From: Phytophthora quininea
Taxonomy: Eukaryota > Oomycota > Peronosporomycetes > Peronosporales > Peronosporaceae
DNA: 64,000 nt
Reading direction: 5' to 3'
Assembly: GCA_011947345.1 (NCBI GenBank)
Contig: JAAVTG010000051.1
Location: 186,001-250,000 of the forward strand
In this document: piece after piece, positions 34,766 to 46,008 of the stretch
How positions within the stretch are numbered: the first letter of the stretch is position 1
How the letters are laid out: each line of letters begins with the position of its first letter
Position numbers and translations under genes: made by a program
The notes under the pieces: generated by a model
Seen by the model: the letters and a program-made list of their open reading frames with translations, nothing else
What the model was told of the DNA's origin: nothing
The model's database searches: none

Positions 34766-36767
34766 TTAAAACGTGTGGTCTGTCCACAAGCAATTGTAGT
34801 CGTCTGAATGCCAGATCACATGCACTCGTGGGAAATTGTTAGTGTCACGCAGCGCGCGGCAATCCACCGCCTCTGGGATCCAGATCGACTCGAGCTCCAG
34901 CATTTGCGAAATGCCTTCCAAGCTCGTCAGCGGTGTGAGTCCCAGATCCAGCACTTGAAGGCGCGTTAAAGAGCCCAATGGAGCTGCGTCTTCGACCTTG
35001 GTAGCATTCAGGGACAGCCAGCGCAACCCGCGCAAGCCCGATAGGAGAGCTGCGTCTTTAAAGTCCACGCGGCCAGCTAGCGATAGCTCTTCGAGTTTCG
35101 TCAATTGGGACAGAAACTCAAAGCTAGTCTGGTGGTCGCGGTGACGTCGAGCTAGCTGCCGTTTACCACGATCAGGTAGATCCAGCACTAGCTTCTTTAG
35201 GTTTATAAGAGCGCCGAGAGGAGCCAAGTCCTCGAAAAGCACGTCCCACAGCTCGAGCTGCATGAGCTGTACAAACCCTTCAAGAGGGAGCAGGTCCATC
35301 ACCTGAGCCGTAGGAGGTAGCGACATGGACAGCCGGGTGAGGTTGGGCATCTCTCCTAGCGCTAAAATCTGCGCTAGGTCTTCAGCGCACCATTGCTGCA
35401 AGCGCAGATGCCGAAGTGTCGGTCCTAGCTGTGTTAAAGGCGAGTAATCTGTGAGCGGAGGCACTTCCAGCGATTTTAAGCCTTCCTGCGTGCTGACACA
35501 AGATAGGAACGAGCTGGGGACACGATGCGCCATCGGAATAGTCAGGCCTCGTGTCTCAACGATGGCATCACGTCTCTCCTCGACGTCTTCGCGAAGCACG
35601 TCGCCGATATCGTCCTGATAGTTGTGCTTATACACCCGCAGCTTCTTTAGCTTGTGTAGTTTGCCCAGCCACTCATACGTTGCGGGTGGAGCTGGCAGCA
35701 CAACGTTCTCTTGGTCAACAAGCGGCGCTCCTCGCTCCCGAGTGTCAAGTAGCAGTTGTTCCAGCGACTCCAATGCAGCTAGTGGTCGACGATCACCCAC
35801 GTGTGTCCATCGGATATCTAAGTACGTCAAGTGCGGCAGTCCTCTAGCAAACTCGAGGCCCGTCAGCCTCGTATTTTGCACGTGCAGGATCTCCAGCTCG
35901 GGGAGTTGAGCTGCAGCTCCAGCGCGTCCGACGCTCCCACGTTGTTCATCTTCAGCGACCTCAATGCCGTCAAGTGTTTCAGCACCTGCAGATCTGTCGC
36001 CACCCAGTTCTTGCTCATATCCAGCGTCTCTAGCTTCTCCAATGTCTTCAACGCCGCAAAGTCTAGCACTCTGGTCTCCGACACGTCCAGCGACTGCAGT
36101 TCGGGCAGTGCTTCCAGTACCGTCAAGTTCACCACGTTAGTCCGTCTAATACTAAGAGACTGTAGCTGTGGCACCACCACAAGTGGCGATAGATCCATCA
36201 CATCGGTCTCGGCCAGGTCCAAAGCTCTCAAGTGGTTTCTCGTGGCTGGTTGAGCTCTGTCGACCCCGGAGACGCTGCATTTAGTAGCTCTTCGAGCGTC
36301 ACATCTGCGTCTGATACATTCAGGTCCTGTAGTGTCGGCAGAAGCTGCAGGATAGCCGCAATATTGACAGCAGGCTCGTCCTCCTCGGGCTTGTCCGTCT
36401 CTGGCGTCCAGTACGGATAGTCCCAGAACCGCAGCGACGTGAGCGCCGGGAGGGCTCGCAGGAGGCTCAGCAGGTGCATGGCAGTCCGAGGAACCGTAAC
36501 GCGTGCGATGCAGTGCCGCATCTCGGGCACCATACGCGTCAGGAAGCTGTCGGCGTAGTAGGACGCAGTGGGGAGCTCGTCATTGGCGGCGAACGGCGGC
36601 GGCGGCACGCGCAGGACGCTCTGGGCTAGCACGAAGCGGCGCAGGTCCGACGCAGACAAAGCGCGGCTGCAGGAGGACAAGTTCTGCCAGTCGCGGAAGC
36701 TCAGGAAGCCCACCACGAAGCGCAGCACGTCATGCTGGCCGGCCAGGTCACCTAAGATGTGCTCCAT
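34766..36767 (-). CDS. F-box-like leucine-rich repeat protein
   Basis: Start ATG at 36767. The first 50 residues (VLRFVVGFLSFRDWQNLSSC, then SRAL) look like an F-box, the part that joins a substrate receptor to an SCF ubiquitin ligase. The rest is about 20 leucine-rich repeats of 22-24 residues (LDLAETDVMDLSPL, LDVSETRVLDFAAL, LDIRWTHVGD and so on). Three frames carry it, with breaks near 36235 and at GGGG 35900-35903. Total about 665 residues. No signal peptide, so probably cytosolic. It could instead be an LRR protein without F-box function. Confidence 0.7.
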
Positions 36768-38790
36768 CACGGAATGGCTATCAATATCTATATTTATAGG
36801 TATTTTCACATAGAATTGATAATCTATGTACAGTGAAAAATCATTTTTTTCACTTTTCAGGACGACGCCGAGCCACAGCCTCCATGCCAAGGACCAAATT
36901 GAGAAACTTGAAGTAGTCGACAGCTTCCTTCGTAGAGTTGTGTTTCATCATCCATTTGCTCGACCTGCTGCTTCACTTCCATTTCGTGCGATTGGCGAGA
37001 GCCTTCACCAGCTACCCTGTTTCCCCCATCTGCGTAGCGGTGTGAAGTGTTGTGCTTGTTGCTTGTTTGCTGAGATGAAGGTAAACACAAAAGTAAGATT
37101 ATTTGCCTTAGGCATTCGCTCGGGTCTACGTCTACAGGGGAAGAGGACAGAGCTCTGCTAGTGCTTGCATTGCATGTCCTTGCTGCCCAACATGGAGTGG
37201 TTGTAGTTGGACTTCCCAACTTCATCCCGAGCACTGCACTTACTGCTGCCTCCCTCACCTGTGGCTGTGTGCTCCGATGACCGATCGCAATACTACCCGG
37301 CCCTGCCACATCGATAGCCGACCGCAAGATCACCGAGGTTCGCGTGCTACCTCTCTTGTAGCCCCTTGCGGAACCACCCTCGTCCTCAAGTCTCTTGTGA
37401 CCAATCTCTAGGTTGGTAAACCACGCAACTTGTTAGTCTCTTTATCTGGCACCAATCGGCCCAAATCAAGACTGAGGGATGCCGTGCAACCGCGCAGTAG
37501 GGCCCTCCTACTCTCTAGCCTGCTGCTCTTGTGTGCGCCTTGAATCATTATTCTCGTCTCTTCTGCCGTTGCTGCTGTCTCTTTAGTCTTCGTTCTTGTT
37601 ACCCGCTCGTTTTGTCTCGACTCCTGAATACTCACCCGTTGTGCCGTCCGTCCGTCGATCTTCCACAGTCAACCATCTTCAACGTCCGTAATGGACGCTC
37701 TCCGTCTCCGCTGTGGAACTTCGTCACTTCTGTCTGCTACACGGGGCTATTCGGCTTTGCAGCGCGGCTACTTCGTGTTCTCCCATGCCCGTAGCTGCTG
37801 TGTGGTCAGCCTCGTGCTCACTCCCTGCCGGTACTTCCCGTAGCTGGCCCCGTAGCCTCGTACCCGTGCATGTTCGCGATGTATTATGCCTTGTCAACCC
37901 CGGCGCCTGCTCCACTTCCATTCCACGCTCTCGAAACCCTCGCTGGCGTCTTCGTCACCACTCTCATCCACACGAATCCACGTACTTCAACGTGGTGTCG
38001 CCCGGCTCCATCGTCGACGTTGTGCTGGGGTTCCGCAGTCAATGTGTCGCGCCAGGAGTTCCCTCAAGTGCGAACTGTTGTGCGACTGGCTTTAACAAGG
38101 ATCGCCTGGCTCAACCAGACGATTTTTCGTAGTGGGTCGAAAACTAATTTTACCAAAAAGATATGAGGCGTCGTTAAACTGTGTCAATTCATCATGTCAT
38201 GGTATAAAAACATAGTGAGTTAGGTTGTACCGCGGAAATAGCGTCCATTTACCTTCTATTACATGATATGTAGGAGGTGGCAAGTTCAGAGTTTTGAAAA
38301 ATTGTCGGTATGTCTCTAAGTGTTTCGTTAAAATGATGGCACCTTAGCCAAAACTAGTTATACACATCCAATCACAAGGCTTTCGATATTGCCTAAACGT
38401 TTGCGTTAAGGTGTGTATTCACGTGCAGCGCCCTAGATGCCCCGATAAAAACAGCTCCTTGAAGAAAAACTCAAAATAACCAACTATGCTACCGTTTTAG
38501 ACATGTTATATCTTCAGGAACTATTATTATTTTACTTAGACAACTAGATATGGCATAGGTAGCCCAAGAACAAAGACGCCATGTGAAAATAATTCCAATC
38601 GAACGAAATTTTTATTTTGCCTATAGAAAACTCGAAGCCATTTTGCTTGGAATGCCATGTTTGACCTACGATAATTCAATAACCAAAACAGATCCGATCA
38701 TGCCACTACCCCCACTTCTCTTAGAAAAACGTCAATTTAATGGCATAAAAATATTGTGGGCTAATTTACAAAACTGGAGATTTTAGTTTT

Positions 38791-38826
38791 CAGACTACCC
38801 CGAAAAATGCCGTTTTTCGGTCTGGT
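38791..38826. repeat. Hairpin with A/T-rich stem
   Basis: CCGAAAAA (38800-38807) pairs perfectly with TTTTTCGG (38813-38820) around five bases, and CAGAC with GTCTG lies outside, making a longer imperfect stem. Confidence 0.6.
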
Positions 38827-38962
38827 TGAGTCAGACAATCCTTGTTAAGAAACTCGTGTTGGAGCCCGTTGAACTTGAACATCTAGGTCAGAATCTGACA
38901 AAATCTGATCCAAATCTGAATCGAATCAAATGTGGCTAAGTATAGAACTAGCGTGTGTTAAA

Positions 38963-38989
38963 TAGACGGGAGGAAGTCCCTCCCGTCTA
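38963..38989. repeat. Perfect 11-bp hairpin
   Basis: TAGACGGGAGG pairs with CCTCCCGTCTA around a 5-base loop, followed by a T-rich stretch. Could be an element end or an RNA structure. Confidence 0.7.
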
Positions 38990-39109
38990 CTTTTCGTCTT
39001 GGTTTTCGTATGGGGATTCATAATGGGAGTGAGTTGTAGATTAAGACATTAGTGCGGTGTAGATTTAGAAGTTAGAGATGCGTAAAATCCAAGTTGCCAC
39101 GTATCGCCC

Positions 39110-41279
39110 ATGAAGTTCTGGCTGTACTCGAGCGCGAGCCTGGCGGCGTGCGTGGGGCTGCTCTGGTACACGTACGTGACTCGGCAGCAGTTCTACCCGG
39201 CGGTGATCTACCTTGTCACGTCCAAGGTCAGCGTGTTGGTGCTGGGGAACGCCGGGCTGGTGCTCACGACGCTGTTCGGGCGGCTGCTGAAGTCCGTCTT
39301 TTGGGGACGCTGCGCGACGCCGAAGTAGAGGTACAATCGTCGTTTCAACGAGGTGTTCTTGAGGTTCTATACGTTAACCTGACTGTTGTTACGGCAGCTC
39401 CTGCACGAGAATGTGCGCTACGCCATCACCGAGACGTGTCTGGCGCTGACGATCTTTCGGGAGGAGATTTCCTTCCATGTCATGGTGCTGTTCACCGCGC
39501 TCGTGTTCCTCAAGATCTTCCACTGGCTGTCGCAGGCCAGGATCGAGTTTGTACGTCCAAACGTTTTGACGCCTTTATTGCAAGTAATTCGGACGTTTAC
39601 GTTATATTGGAACAGATCGAGCAGACGGATATTATCTCGCGCCTGACGCACATGAGGCTGGTGGGGCTCATGTCTCTTCTCGCGGCAGTTGACACGGGGT
39701 TCGTCGTGTGGTGCTCGCTCAAAGTGATGGAGATCGGGCCTTCCGTGTTCATCCTGTTTGGCTTCGAGGTGCGTCAGAACTGTGGAATGTATTTTGCATG
39801 CCATTGCACTGACCATTGCTGCAGTTCTTGATCTTGCTGGTCTCTATTGTTGCAACTTTCCTGCGCTACGTGCTGTACGTGGTGGATTCTCGAATGGACG
39901 GCGCCTGGACGAACAAATTCACGTATCTGTTCTACTTGGAGCTCGTGTCGGAAATCACCAAGCTGCTGGTGTACCTGGTGCGTGCAGTGTATTGCTCCTG
40001 CTGTTTAGATGCGATACCGACCACGTTGCTGTAGGTTTTCTTCATGCTCATTTTCACGTACTACGGCATGCCGCTGCACATTGTGCGGGATCTCTGGATC
40101 TCCATCAAGAACCTGCAGCGCCGTATCGCGTCGTACTTCCGGTACCGAAAGATCACAGCTCACTTGAACGAGCGGTTCCCGAATCCAACAGAAGAGGAAC
40201 TGCAGGAGACCGATCGGACCTGCATCATTTGCCGCGAAGAAATGACCTCCGAGTCCTGCAAAAGCTGCCATGTTCCCACATTTTCCACGTCGACTGCCTC
40301 AAGATGTGGGTTCAGCGCCAGCAAACGTGCCCTACGTGTCGATCTACCATTCCTACTGGCCCCCGTCGCCCCACCGCAGTATCTGAAGCACCACCGGCGG
40401 CTGCACGACCTGCAGCGGAGAACAATAACGCAGGACAAGCAGCAGCAGTCGGAGATGACGCGCAACAGCGTCCTGCGCCTCGATTCCGTTTTGGAGTTGC
40501 GTTCGGACGCGCTGGAATGCCTGGTGTCAATGCTGCCGCAGCGGCTGCACCGCCGGCTAATGCTACTAGCGCGACACCTCCCGCAACACCCACACAGGCT
40601 GCAACGCCTCCTGGCGCAGTTCCGGGGTTCCCTGGTGCTGGAGCCCACCCGTTCGCGCCGGGATATCCCAATCCGTTTATGCCGCCAATGATGTTTGGAC
40701 CTGGCATGGGGGCCCGTTTGGCTTCCCGGGGCTTACGGCATGATGCCTCCGTTTGGAATGCCACCGATGGGGCACATGCCGCCTCAGCAAGGTGCTGCAC
40801 AGCCTGCAGTGGACCCGGAAGCTATTCAACGACAAATTGAAGTGCTGCATGCACAGCTAGCAATGCTGCAAGCACAGCTTGGGACGCCGCAACAGACTCA
40901 ACAGCCTCCTGCGTCAGCACCGTCAGCATCCGCACCCACACAGACACATCTTCCAGCTCCTCAAGTAGCACCTGCTGCCCCAGTATCTGCTCCGGCTGTA
41001 GTTTCTTCCGCCACAACCCCTGCTTCGAATGCTATAGCTCCTCAACAGGAGGACCTCGAGGAGAAGTGCCCCGTTCCGTCATCCAGTCAGCAGCCGTCGG
41101 AGTCTATTTCATCAGAAGTGTCTACGCCTTCGCTTCCGGTTGAAACAGCAATCCCGCCCGCCCCCATGACTGAAGCTGAACGTCGTCGTGAAGAGCTGCG
41201 TCAGCGCTACAACCGAATTTATGGCAGCACGGCGAGTTCTACCCAGCAGAACGGCGACGCTGAAGAGAAGAGCGACTAA
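39110..41279 (+). CDS. HRD1: HRD1/synoviolin-type ER membrane RING ubiquitin ligase
   Basis: Five exons: 39110-39330, 39398-39550, 39616-39768, 39825-39977 and 40035-41279. The N-terminal half has several membrane helices and the family stretches RQQFYPAVIYL, AITETCLALTIFREE, LKIFHWL and GPSVFILFGFE. The RING is of the C3H2C3 kind: CIICREEM, then CSHIFHVDCLKMWVQRQQTC, then PTC. The C-terminal third is low-complexity, rich in Pro, Ala, Gly and Met. The enzyme ubiquitinates misfolded proteins leaving the ER. Frame shifts occur at GGGG 39303-39306, near 40255-40258 just before the second RING Cys pair, and in the G runs near 40708 and 40729; all fit single missing C or G. Confidence 0.85.
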
Positions 41280-41545
41280 ACGGTATATAAATCTAACGCA
41301 GTGAGCATATTCCGTTTGACCTCGTTCGGAAGCCTTTACGAACGCCAAGCCATGGTGAAAAGATGCCAACAAGAAGAACGGATCAGGTATGAAGCTTTCG
41401 ATCCAGGGACAGAGGCGAATTCGTGCTTCGACTCCAATCCCTAGATCGAGCATGGCTGTCACGCCACCTCATGTATGGGATTTGTACGTTCATATCGTTT
41501 CGCTGTGTGTACATTGCTCTATGGGCAAGTGTTGGGGATTTGGCC

Positions 41546-42355
41546 TTAGGCCAGGGATTTGACGACGCGGCCGTTGAGGGGCAGCACGGGACGAGCGTTC
41601 TTTCCGTCGTCCGTCAGCTCCAGCTCGCGCAGTTGGTTCTGCAGGCGCTCCAGGTCGGCGGCCGACACGTCCACGGGCTTCTTGACCACCCACCAGTCCA
41701 CGATCTCATCACAACCGGGCGTCGTGAGACTGCCCGGGTAGTTGAAGACACCCTGGGCGTCCGCGGCGGTGTTGACGAGGTCGGCGTACGGGGTCAGCGT
41801 GGCGACCGCAGAGGCGTCGGTGCTGACGTGGTCGAGCGCGTCCAACACCGACACCACCCACGGGTCGCTCTCGCCCTGGACGGACTTGAAGAAGACGCCG
41901 GTGACGAGCAGCGCCGTGCCGTCGGCATTGCTGTGCACAAAGTGCACCTCGCCGTCGAGGGGCTCGCCGTTGAGCGTGTGCTCGGACGGCACGTGCATGT
42001 GGAACTGCAGCATGTCGTAGGAGGCGCCGTTGGCCGTCACGGCGCAGGACCCACCGTCCACGGCGGCCGTAAAGGACTCGTCGGACTGGCTCACGTTGAA
42101 GCTTCCGCACTCGCCGCTGAACGTGAGCGAGCGCTTCTCGACCTCGGAGATGCAGCCTTCGGCATTGACGAGGTCGATGGGCGATTGGCGGTTGCCGCCG
42201 CACGTGGGGTAGTGGTCGGCCCACAGGTCGGGTCCGGCGAGGTGGGTGTCGTTGGCCTTGTATCCCCACGGTTCTCCGTCGCCTCCGGCCGCGGCGACGG
42301 TGGTGGCAGTGAGTGCGCAGACGGCGAAGACGACGGTGGTGGTGAGGATGTTCAT
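41546..42355 (-). CDS. Secreted alpha-carbonic anhydrase CA5 (inverted copy of CA6)
   Basis: Single exon, 269 residues, intact. Signal peptide (LTTTVVFAVCALTATTVAAA), WGYKAND, RQSPIDL, zinc-ligand segments QFHMHVPSEH and EVHFVH, YPGSLTTPGC and DWWVVKKP. The protein is the same as CA6. There is no intron, unlike CA1-CA4. It is transcribed away from CA6. Confidence 0.93.
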   Translation of the reverse strand: MNILTTTVVFAVCALTATTVAAAGGDGEPWGYKANDTHLAGPDLWADHYPTCGGNRQSPIDLVNAEGCISEVEKRSLTFSGECGSFNVSQSDESFTAAVDGGSCAVTANGASYDMLQFHMHVPSEHTLNGEPLDGEVHFVHSNADGTALLVTGVFFKSVQGESDPWVVSVLDALDHVSTDASAVATLTPYADLVNTAADAQGVFNYPGSLTTPGCDEIVDWWVVKKPVDVSAADLERLQNQLRELELTDDGKNARPVLPLNGRVVKSLA

Positions 42356-42440
42356 CGAATTGGAGGGTGGTGAAGTCGAATTCGAGGGTGGTGGTGGTTG
42401 GTGTGGTCGTCGGTCGATAAGATCGAGAATGGAGCTCTTC
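41556..42440 (-). repeat. Inverted repeat 2, left arm (CA5)
   Basis: 885 bp matching 43630-44514 in reverse complement, from 85 bp upstream of the ATG to three codons before the stop. The last codons differ between the copies but keep the amino acids. Confidence 0.92.
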
Positions 42441-43629
42441 TGACGGCAGGTCGGAAGAATGCACGCTTCTCCAGGTCGTCGTACAGCGATGTCGGTAGAT
42501 CGTGGTTCGGTCGTGTCCAAGTTCAATCATTGCACCGTAACGACCGTGTCACCAACTCGCGATTAACAGAGAGAAGAGTCAACAACAGCTTGGCGACTGG
42601 GATTACGTACAGAACCCAGATGCTATCGAAAAGGAAGCATGGAGCCGATGATAGATCACAAGCGATGATCGGCGCCCCAGTTCCTCCGATCGAAATTGCA
42701 TGCTGCTGTGCCAAATCTCTGAAAGGCTGAAGTTCAAGACGAAATTTTGCAATGGATCGACCAAGAAGGCGGTCGAACTTCGATTCTCTTGGCTTTACCG
42801 ACATGGAGGTGCAATCGAACGCTCGAGCTACCGAGGCACTCGTAGAGGTGTTTACAAACCCAAGGCCCACAACTCGCAATCCCTGGCGGCAAGAACGAAA
42901 GTGCTCTCTGGATTTTACGAAACGCCGCGTTAGGCTCGTTGGACACGACACGATTAAGTTTTCGTTGGGGCGATAGTGTCCCAGTCGGCAGGGCGTCAAC
43001 AGGAACGAGTTGGAAGAAACCAACGAGACATTGCTGAAAAATATGTACATGATGAAGTTCCGCACACGCAGATGAATTCCAACAACAAAATAAAGACATG
43101 TGCGCTCGGCTTCTGTTTTCAGCTGTCTGGGGGCTCAATATTTGAGCAGTTTGCTTGTCCACCAGCCGCCTGGAGTCACGCTGAGTAAAACGATACATGT
43201 GTGGAGCACCGTCAACGATTGGGGTCGTCGTTTGACGAATTCCGACGAGCCTTTCACTACGCGGCACATAATTCGAGCTGCGGGCGAATCTCGAGCGGAA
43301 TTTGTTCGCAAAAGCAGGGCTCTACGGCTCCTTTCGAAAGAGTTGAAGTACTCGGCGCTCGTTAGACGATTGGCTTGCCATAGTCGATCACCACATGGTT
43401 TCCGTTTCCTGTCTCGTCGTGATGGTCGTTGGATCGACTGAGTAGAGTCGATTCGACTCTTACAGGTGCAGGCTGCAACACGACCTTCCGCCCCAGACGT
43501 TTGGTGTCGCAAGCTCCAGCAACGGCTGGTTAATCGAGTTCGCGATTATTTAATAAAGCGCTTCATTTGCCAGCCCTAGGGCGCACTTCTCCTCACCCCA
43601 CGTCAACGTGCTCTTCTTACATATCAGTC
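42441..43629. other. Spacer of inverted repeat 2
   Basis: 1,189 bp between the CA5 and CA6 arms. Mixed frames of up to 180 codons occur on the minus strand (42523-43065, 42734-43267), but I see no domain. Both promoters must lie here, outside the shared 85-bp leaders. Confidence 0.4.
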
Positions 43630-44514
43630 GAAGAGCTCCATTCTCGATCTTATCGACCGACGACCACACCAACCACCACCACCCTCGAATTCGACTTCAC
43701 CACCCTCCAATTCGATGAACATCCTCACCACCACCGTCGTCTTCGCCGTCTGCGCACTCACTGCCACCACCGTCGCCGCGGCCGGAGGCGACGGAGAACC
43801 GTGGGGATACAAGGCCAACGACACCCACCTCGCCGGACCCGACCTGTGGGCCGACCACTACCCCACGTGCGGCGGCAACCGCCAATCGCCCATCGACCTC
43901 GTCAATGCCGAAGGCTGCATCTCCGAGGTCGAGAAGCGCTCGCTCACGTTCAGCGGCGAGTGCGGAAGCTTCAACGTGAGCCAGTCCGACGAGTCCTTTA
44001 CGGCCGCCGTGGACGGTGGGTCCTGCGCCGTGACGGCCAACGGCGCCTCCTACGACATGCTGCAGTTCCACATGCACGTGCCGTCCGAGCACACGCTCAA
44101 CGGCGAGCCCCTCGACGGCGAGGTGCACTTTGTGCACAGCAATGCCGACGGCACGGCGCTGCTCGTCACCGGCGTCTTCTTCAAGTCCGTCCAGGGCGAG
44201 AGCGACCCGTGGGTGGTGTCGGTGTTGGACGCGCTCGACCACGTCAGCACCGACGCCTCTGCGGTCGCCACGCTGACCCCGTACGCCGACCTCGTCAACA
44301 CCGCCGCGGACGCCCAGGGTGTCTTCAACTACCCGGGCAGTCTCACGACGCCCGGTTGTGATGAGATCGTGGACTGGTGGGTGGTCAAGAAGCCCGTGGA
44401 CGTGTCGGCCGCCGACCTGGAGCGCCTGCAGAACCAACTGCGCGAGCTGGAGCTGACGGACGACGGAAAGAACGCTCGTCCCGTGCTGCCCCTCAACGGC
44501 CGCGTCGTCAAATC
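43630..44514 (+). repeat. Inverted repeat 2, right arm (CA6)
   Basis: 885 bp partner of 41556-42440, same length, no gap apparent. Confidence 0.92.
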
Positions 44515-44524
44515 TTTGGCGTAA
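43715..44524 (+). CDS. Secreted alpha-carbonic anhydrase CA6
   Basis: Single exon, 269 residues, identical in protein sequence to CA5. All alpha-class marks are present (zinc ligands in QFHMHVPSEH and EVHFVH; SLTTPGC). A signal peptide directs it to the secretory path. It keeps an intact frame through its G/C runs. Confidence 0.93.
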   Translation: MNILTTTVVFAVCALTATTVAAAGGDGEPWGYKANDTHLAGPDLWADHYPTCGGNRQSPIDLVNAEGCISEVEKRSLTFSGECGSFNVSQSDESFTAAVDGGSCAVTANGASYDMLQFHMHVPSEHTLNGEPLDGEVHFVHSNADGTALLVTGVFFKSVQGESDPWVVSVLDALDHVSTDASAVATLTPYADLVNTAADAQGVFNYPGSLTTPGCDEIVDWWVVKKPVDVSAADLERLQNQLRELELTDDGKNARPVLPLNGRVVKSLA

Positions 44525-44583
44525 GAAAGAGTGTCATAAGCGATGTAGATTAAAATCGATGGAATGTGAAAGTGTCACGTGAG

Positions 44584-45216
44584 CTACAGATAAGTGGACC
44601 GTGCTGTTGCCAGTGGCAAAGCCACAAAGAACTCATGAACGATTTGGAGCACGAGCAACCGACCAGGGCAACTTTTTCTGCTCTGAGTCGGTTCGTCCCG
44701 CGTGACCCGCGCCAACAGCGTCGCCAAGAACTTGGTGAGTTGGCGTGCAACTCGCGCTTGGCCTAACAAGGACAGAAACAGCCCGCCGGGGTTCACCCCG
44801 AAGACGAACGCGTCCAGGACGCTCGAGCAGAAGTCGCAGTAGTGGCAGCGGTGGCTATCGTAAATCGCCTTGTACACGTCGTCGCGAAGGTCGACAAAGT
44901 CCGAGAGCTCTCTATCGATTCTGGTGCTGGATGTCTGAAGATGCCCATCCAGCTCCTCATGTCCGGTGCTTGATGTTGCCGAGAGAGCCGGGCCGATGGT
45001 GATGGTGGTGGTGGTTCCACCGTGCGGGAAGTCTGCGAAGACACGAATTGCGTAGCACGCCTTGCCGTCTTTCTTCAAGCCCGACACTTTGATCTTGCGG
45101 ATCTCCTTCAATGCAAGCAGCGCATTCCTTGGCGTGAATACGGTCGCTGGTTGTGCCGGGGCCGCGTCGAGCGGCACCAACTCTGCACCCCACTTGTCGG
45201 ACAATCGCGGCAGCAT
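44584..45216 (-). CDS. PX-like conserved protein, copy 1
   Basis: From the ATG at 45216 (MLPRLSD) the protein has 210 residues; the frame stays open upstream to 45327. It has a beta-rich first half (RNALLALKEIRKIKVSGLKK), an acid/Thr-rich loop, then SDFVDLRDDVYKAIYD and a Cys-rich segment CHYCDFCSSVLDAFVFG with NPGG. The order (strand, loop, SDF-x-DLR) resembles a PX phosphoinositide-binding fold, but the basic residues that bind lipid are not clear. Same family as 47559-48121. Role unknown. Confidence 0.6.
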   Translation of the reverse strand: MLPRLSDKWGAELVPLDAAPAQPATVFTPRNALLALKEIRKIKVSGLKKDGKACYAIRVFADFPHGGTTTTITIGPALSATSSTGHEELDGHLQTSSTRIDRELSDFVDLRDDVYKAIYDSHRCHYCDFCSSVLDAFVFGVNPGGLFLSLLGQARVARQLTKFLATLLARVTRDEPTQSRKSCPGRLLVLQIVHEFFVALPLATARSTYL

Positions 45217-46008
45217 GGCTCGAGTCGGCGGATTGCTGAAGGTCTGCTGTGCGGTGCAGTGCATATTTGTGAATGAACGGAAGAAGCGCGCTAAGTTCAA
45301 GTCCTCATGTAGGCTGCAGACAACCAATCTCGTAGATTACCGCGGTAGTCCAGGCGCACCGCTCTAATCGCGAGGATTGGATGGAGACGTGCCGGTAGAC
45401 TCATGCCCGTTGGGAGTCACCCTGAGTGCTACCGGTGATAACCGCAAAAAATAAAAATAAAAACATGCCCGTTGGTAGTGGTGGTGATGGCATTTCACCA
45501 CCACATTTCCGCGGTGGTGTCGAGCAGCGCGAAAGCGTTAAGCGTTAACTTGTTCGCCTTGGAACTAACACAGTTCTCAGAATTGCACTGTCTTTGATTT
45601 ATCACTGACCTTGAAGGTGTTGAAGTCGCATTTGGGCCGCGCTCGTGTTGCGGTTTGACGAAGATGAGCTCGTGAAGTCGCGGTAGTGGCAGTGCTATAA
45701 CGGTGGCTTCTTCCAATCACTTGTTTGGACGTGAGGTTTGCTTCAAAGACTTTGTTGCTGTGGACGCAGTTCGACATTGTGCCAAACAGCGCGGTAGCTG
45801 CGTTTTTCAAAGGCCGCACTCGAAAATGTATAGGATCCGGAGCGATTGAAAAGGATGTGAGGAAAACCAGTTGGGGGATGCTGAGGGCCCGCATCATATT
45901 TGGTGTTGAATAATATGCACAGCATCTTGCCGTGCCCCGAGTAGCTTCTGCTTCCTGCTCGTGAGATCACTTCGCATTTGTCTCCGTTAAGCTCAACCGC
46001 CGAAAGCA
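45217..46008. other. Spacer
   Basis: 790 bp between a PX-like gene and the AAAP transporter, divergently transcribed. Contains a short A-rich run near 45448. No gene recognised. Confidence 0.4.

Larger units (their letters stand above)
36768..39109. other. 2.3-kb gene-poor stretch
   Basis: The left half (36.8-38.1 kb) has only short mixed frames. The right half (38.2-39.1 kb) is clearly more A/T-rich than the rest of the window and holds two hairpins (listed separately). A 67-codon frame at 38583-38786 is probably chance in A/T-rich DNA. It may be a decayed transposable element; no transposase or reverse transcriptase motif is visible. Confidence 0.45.

Noticed and set aside
36857..37333. 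158-codon minus-strand frame in the gene-poor stretch
   Set aside because: No homology that I recognise, no signal peptide, and comparable chance frames lie on the other strand.
41423..42530. Long antisense frames of 240-320 codons in the CA5 and CA6 arms (and 43567-44437)
   Set aside because: They lie opposite or out of frame with clear carbonic anhydrases, are Arg- or Gly/Val-rich, and exist only because GC-rich codons leave few stops. Their identity in both arms just repeats the DNA identity.
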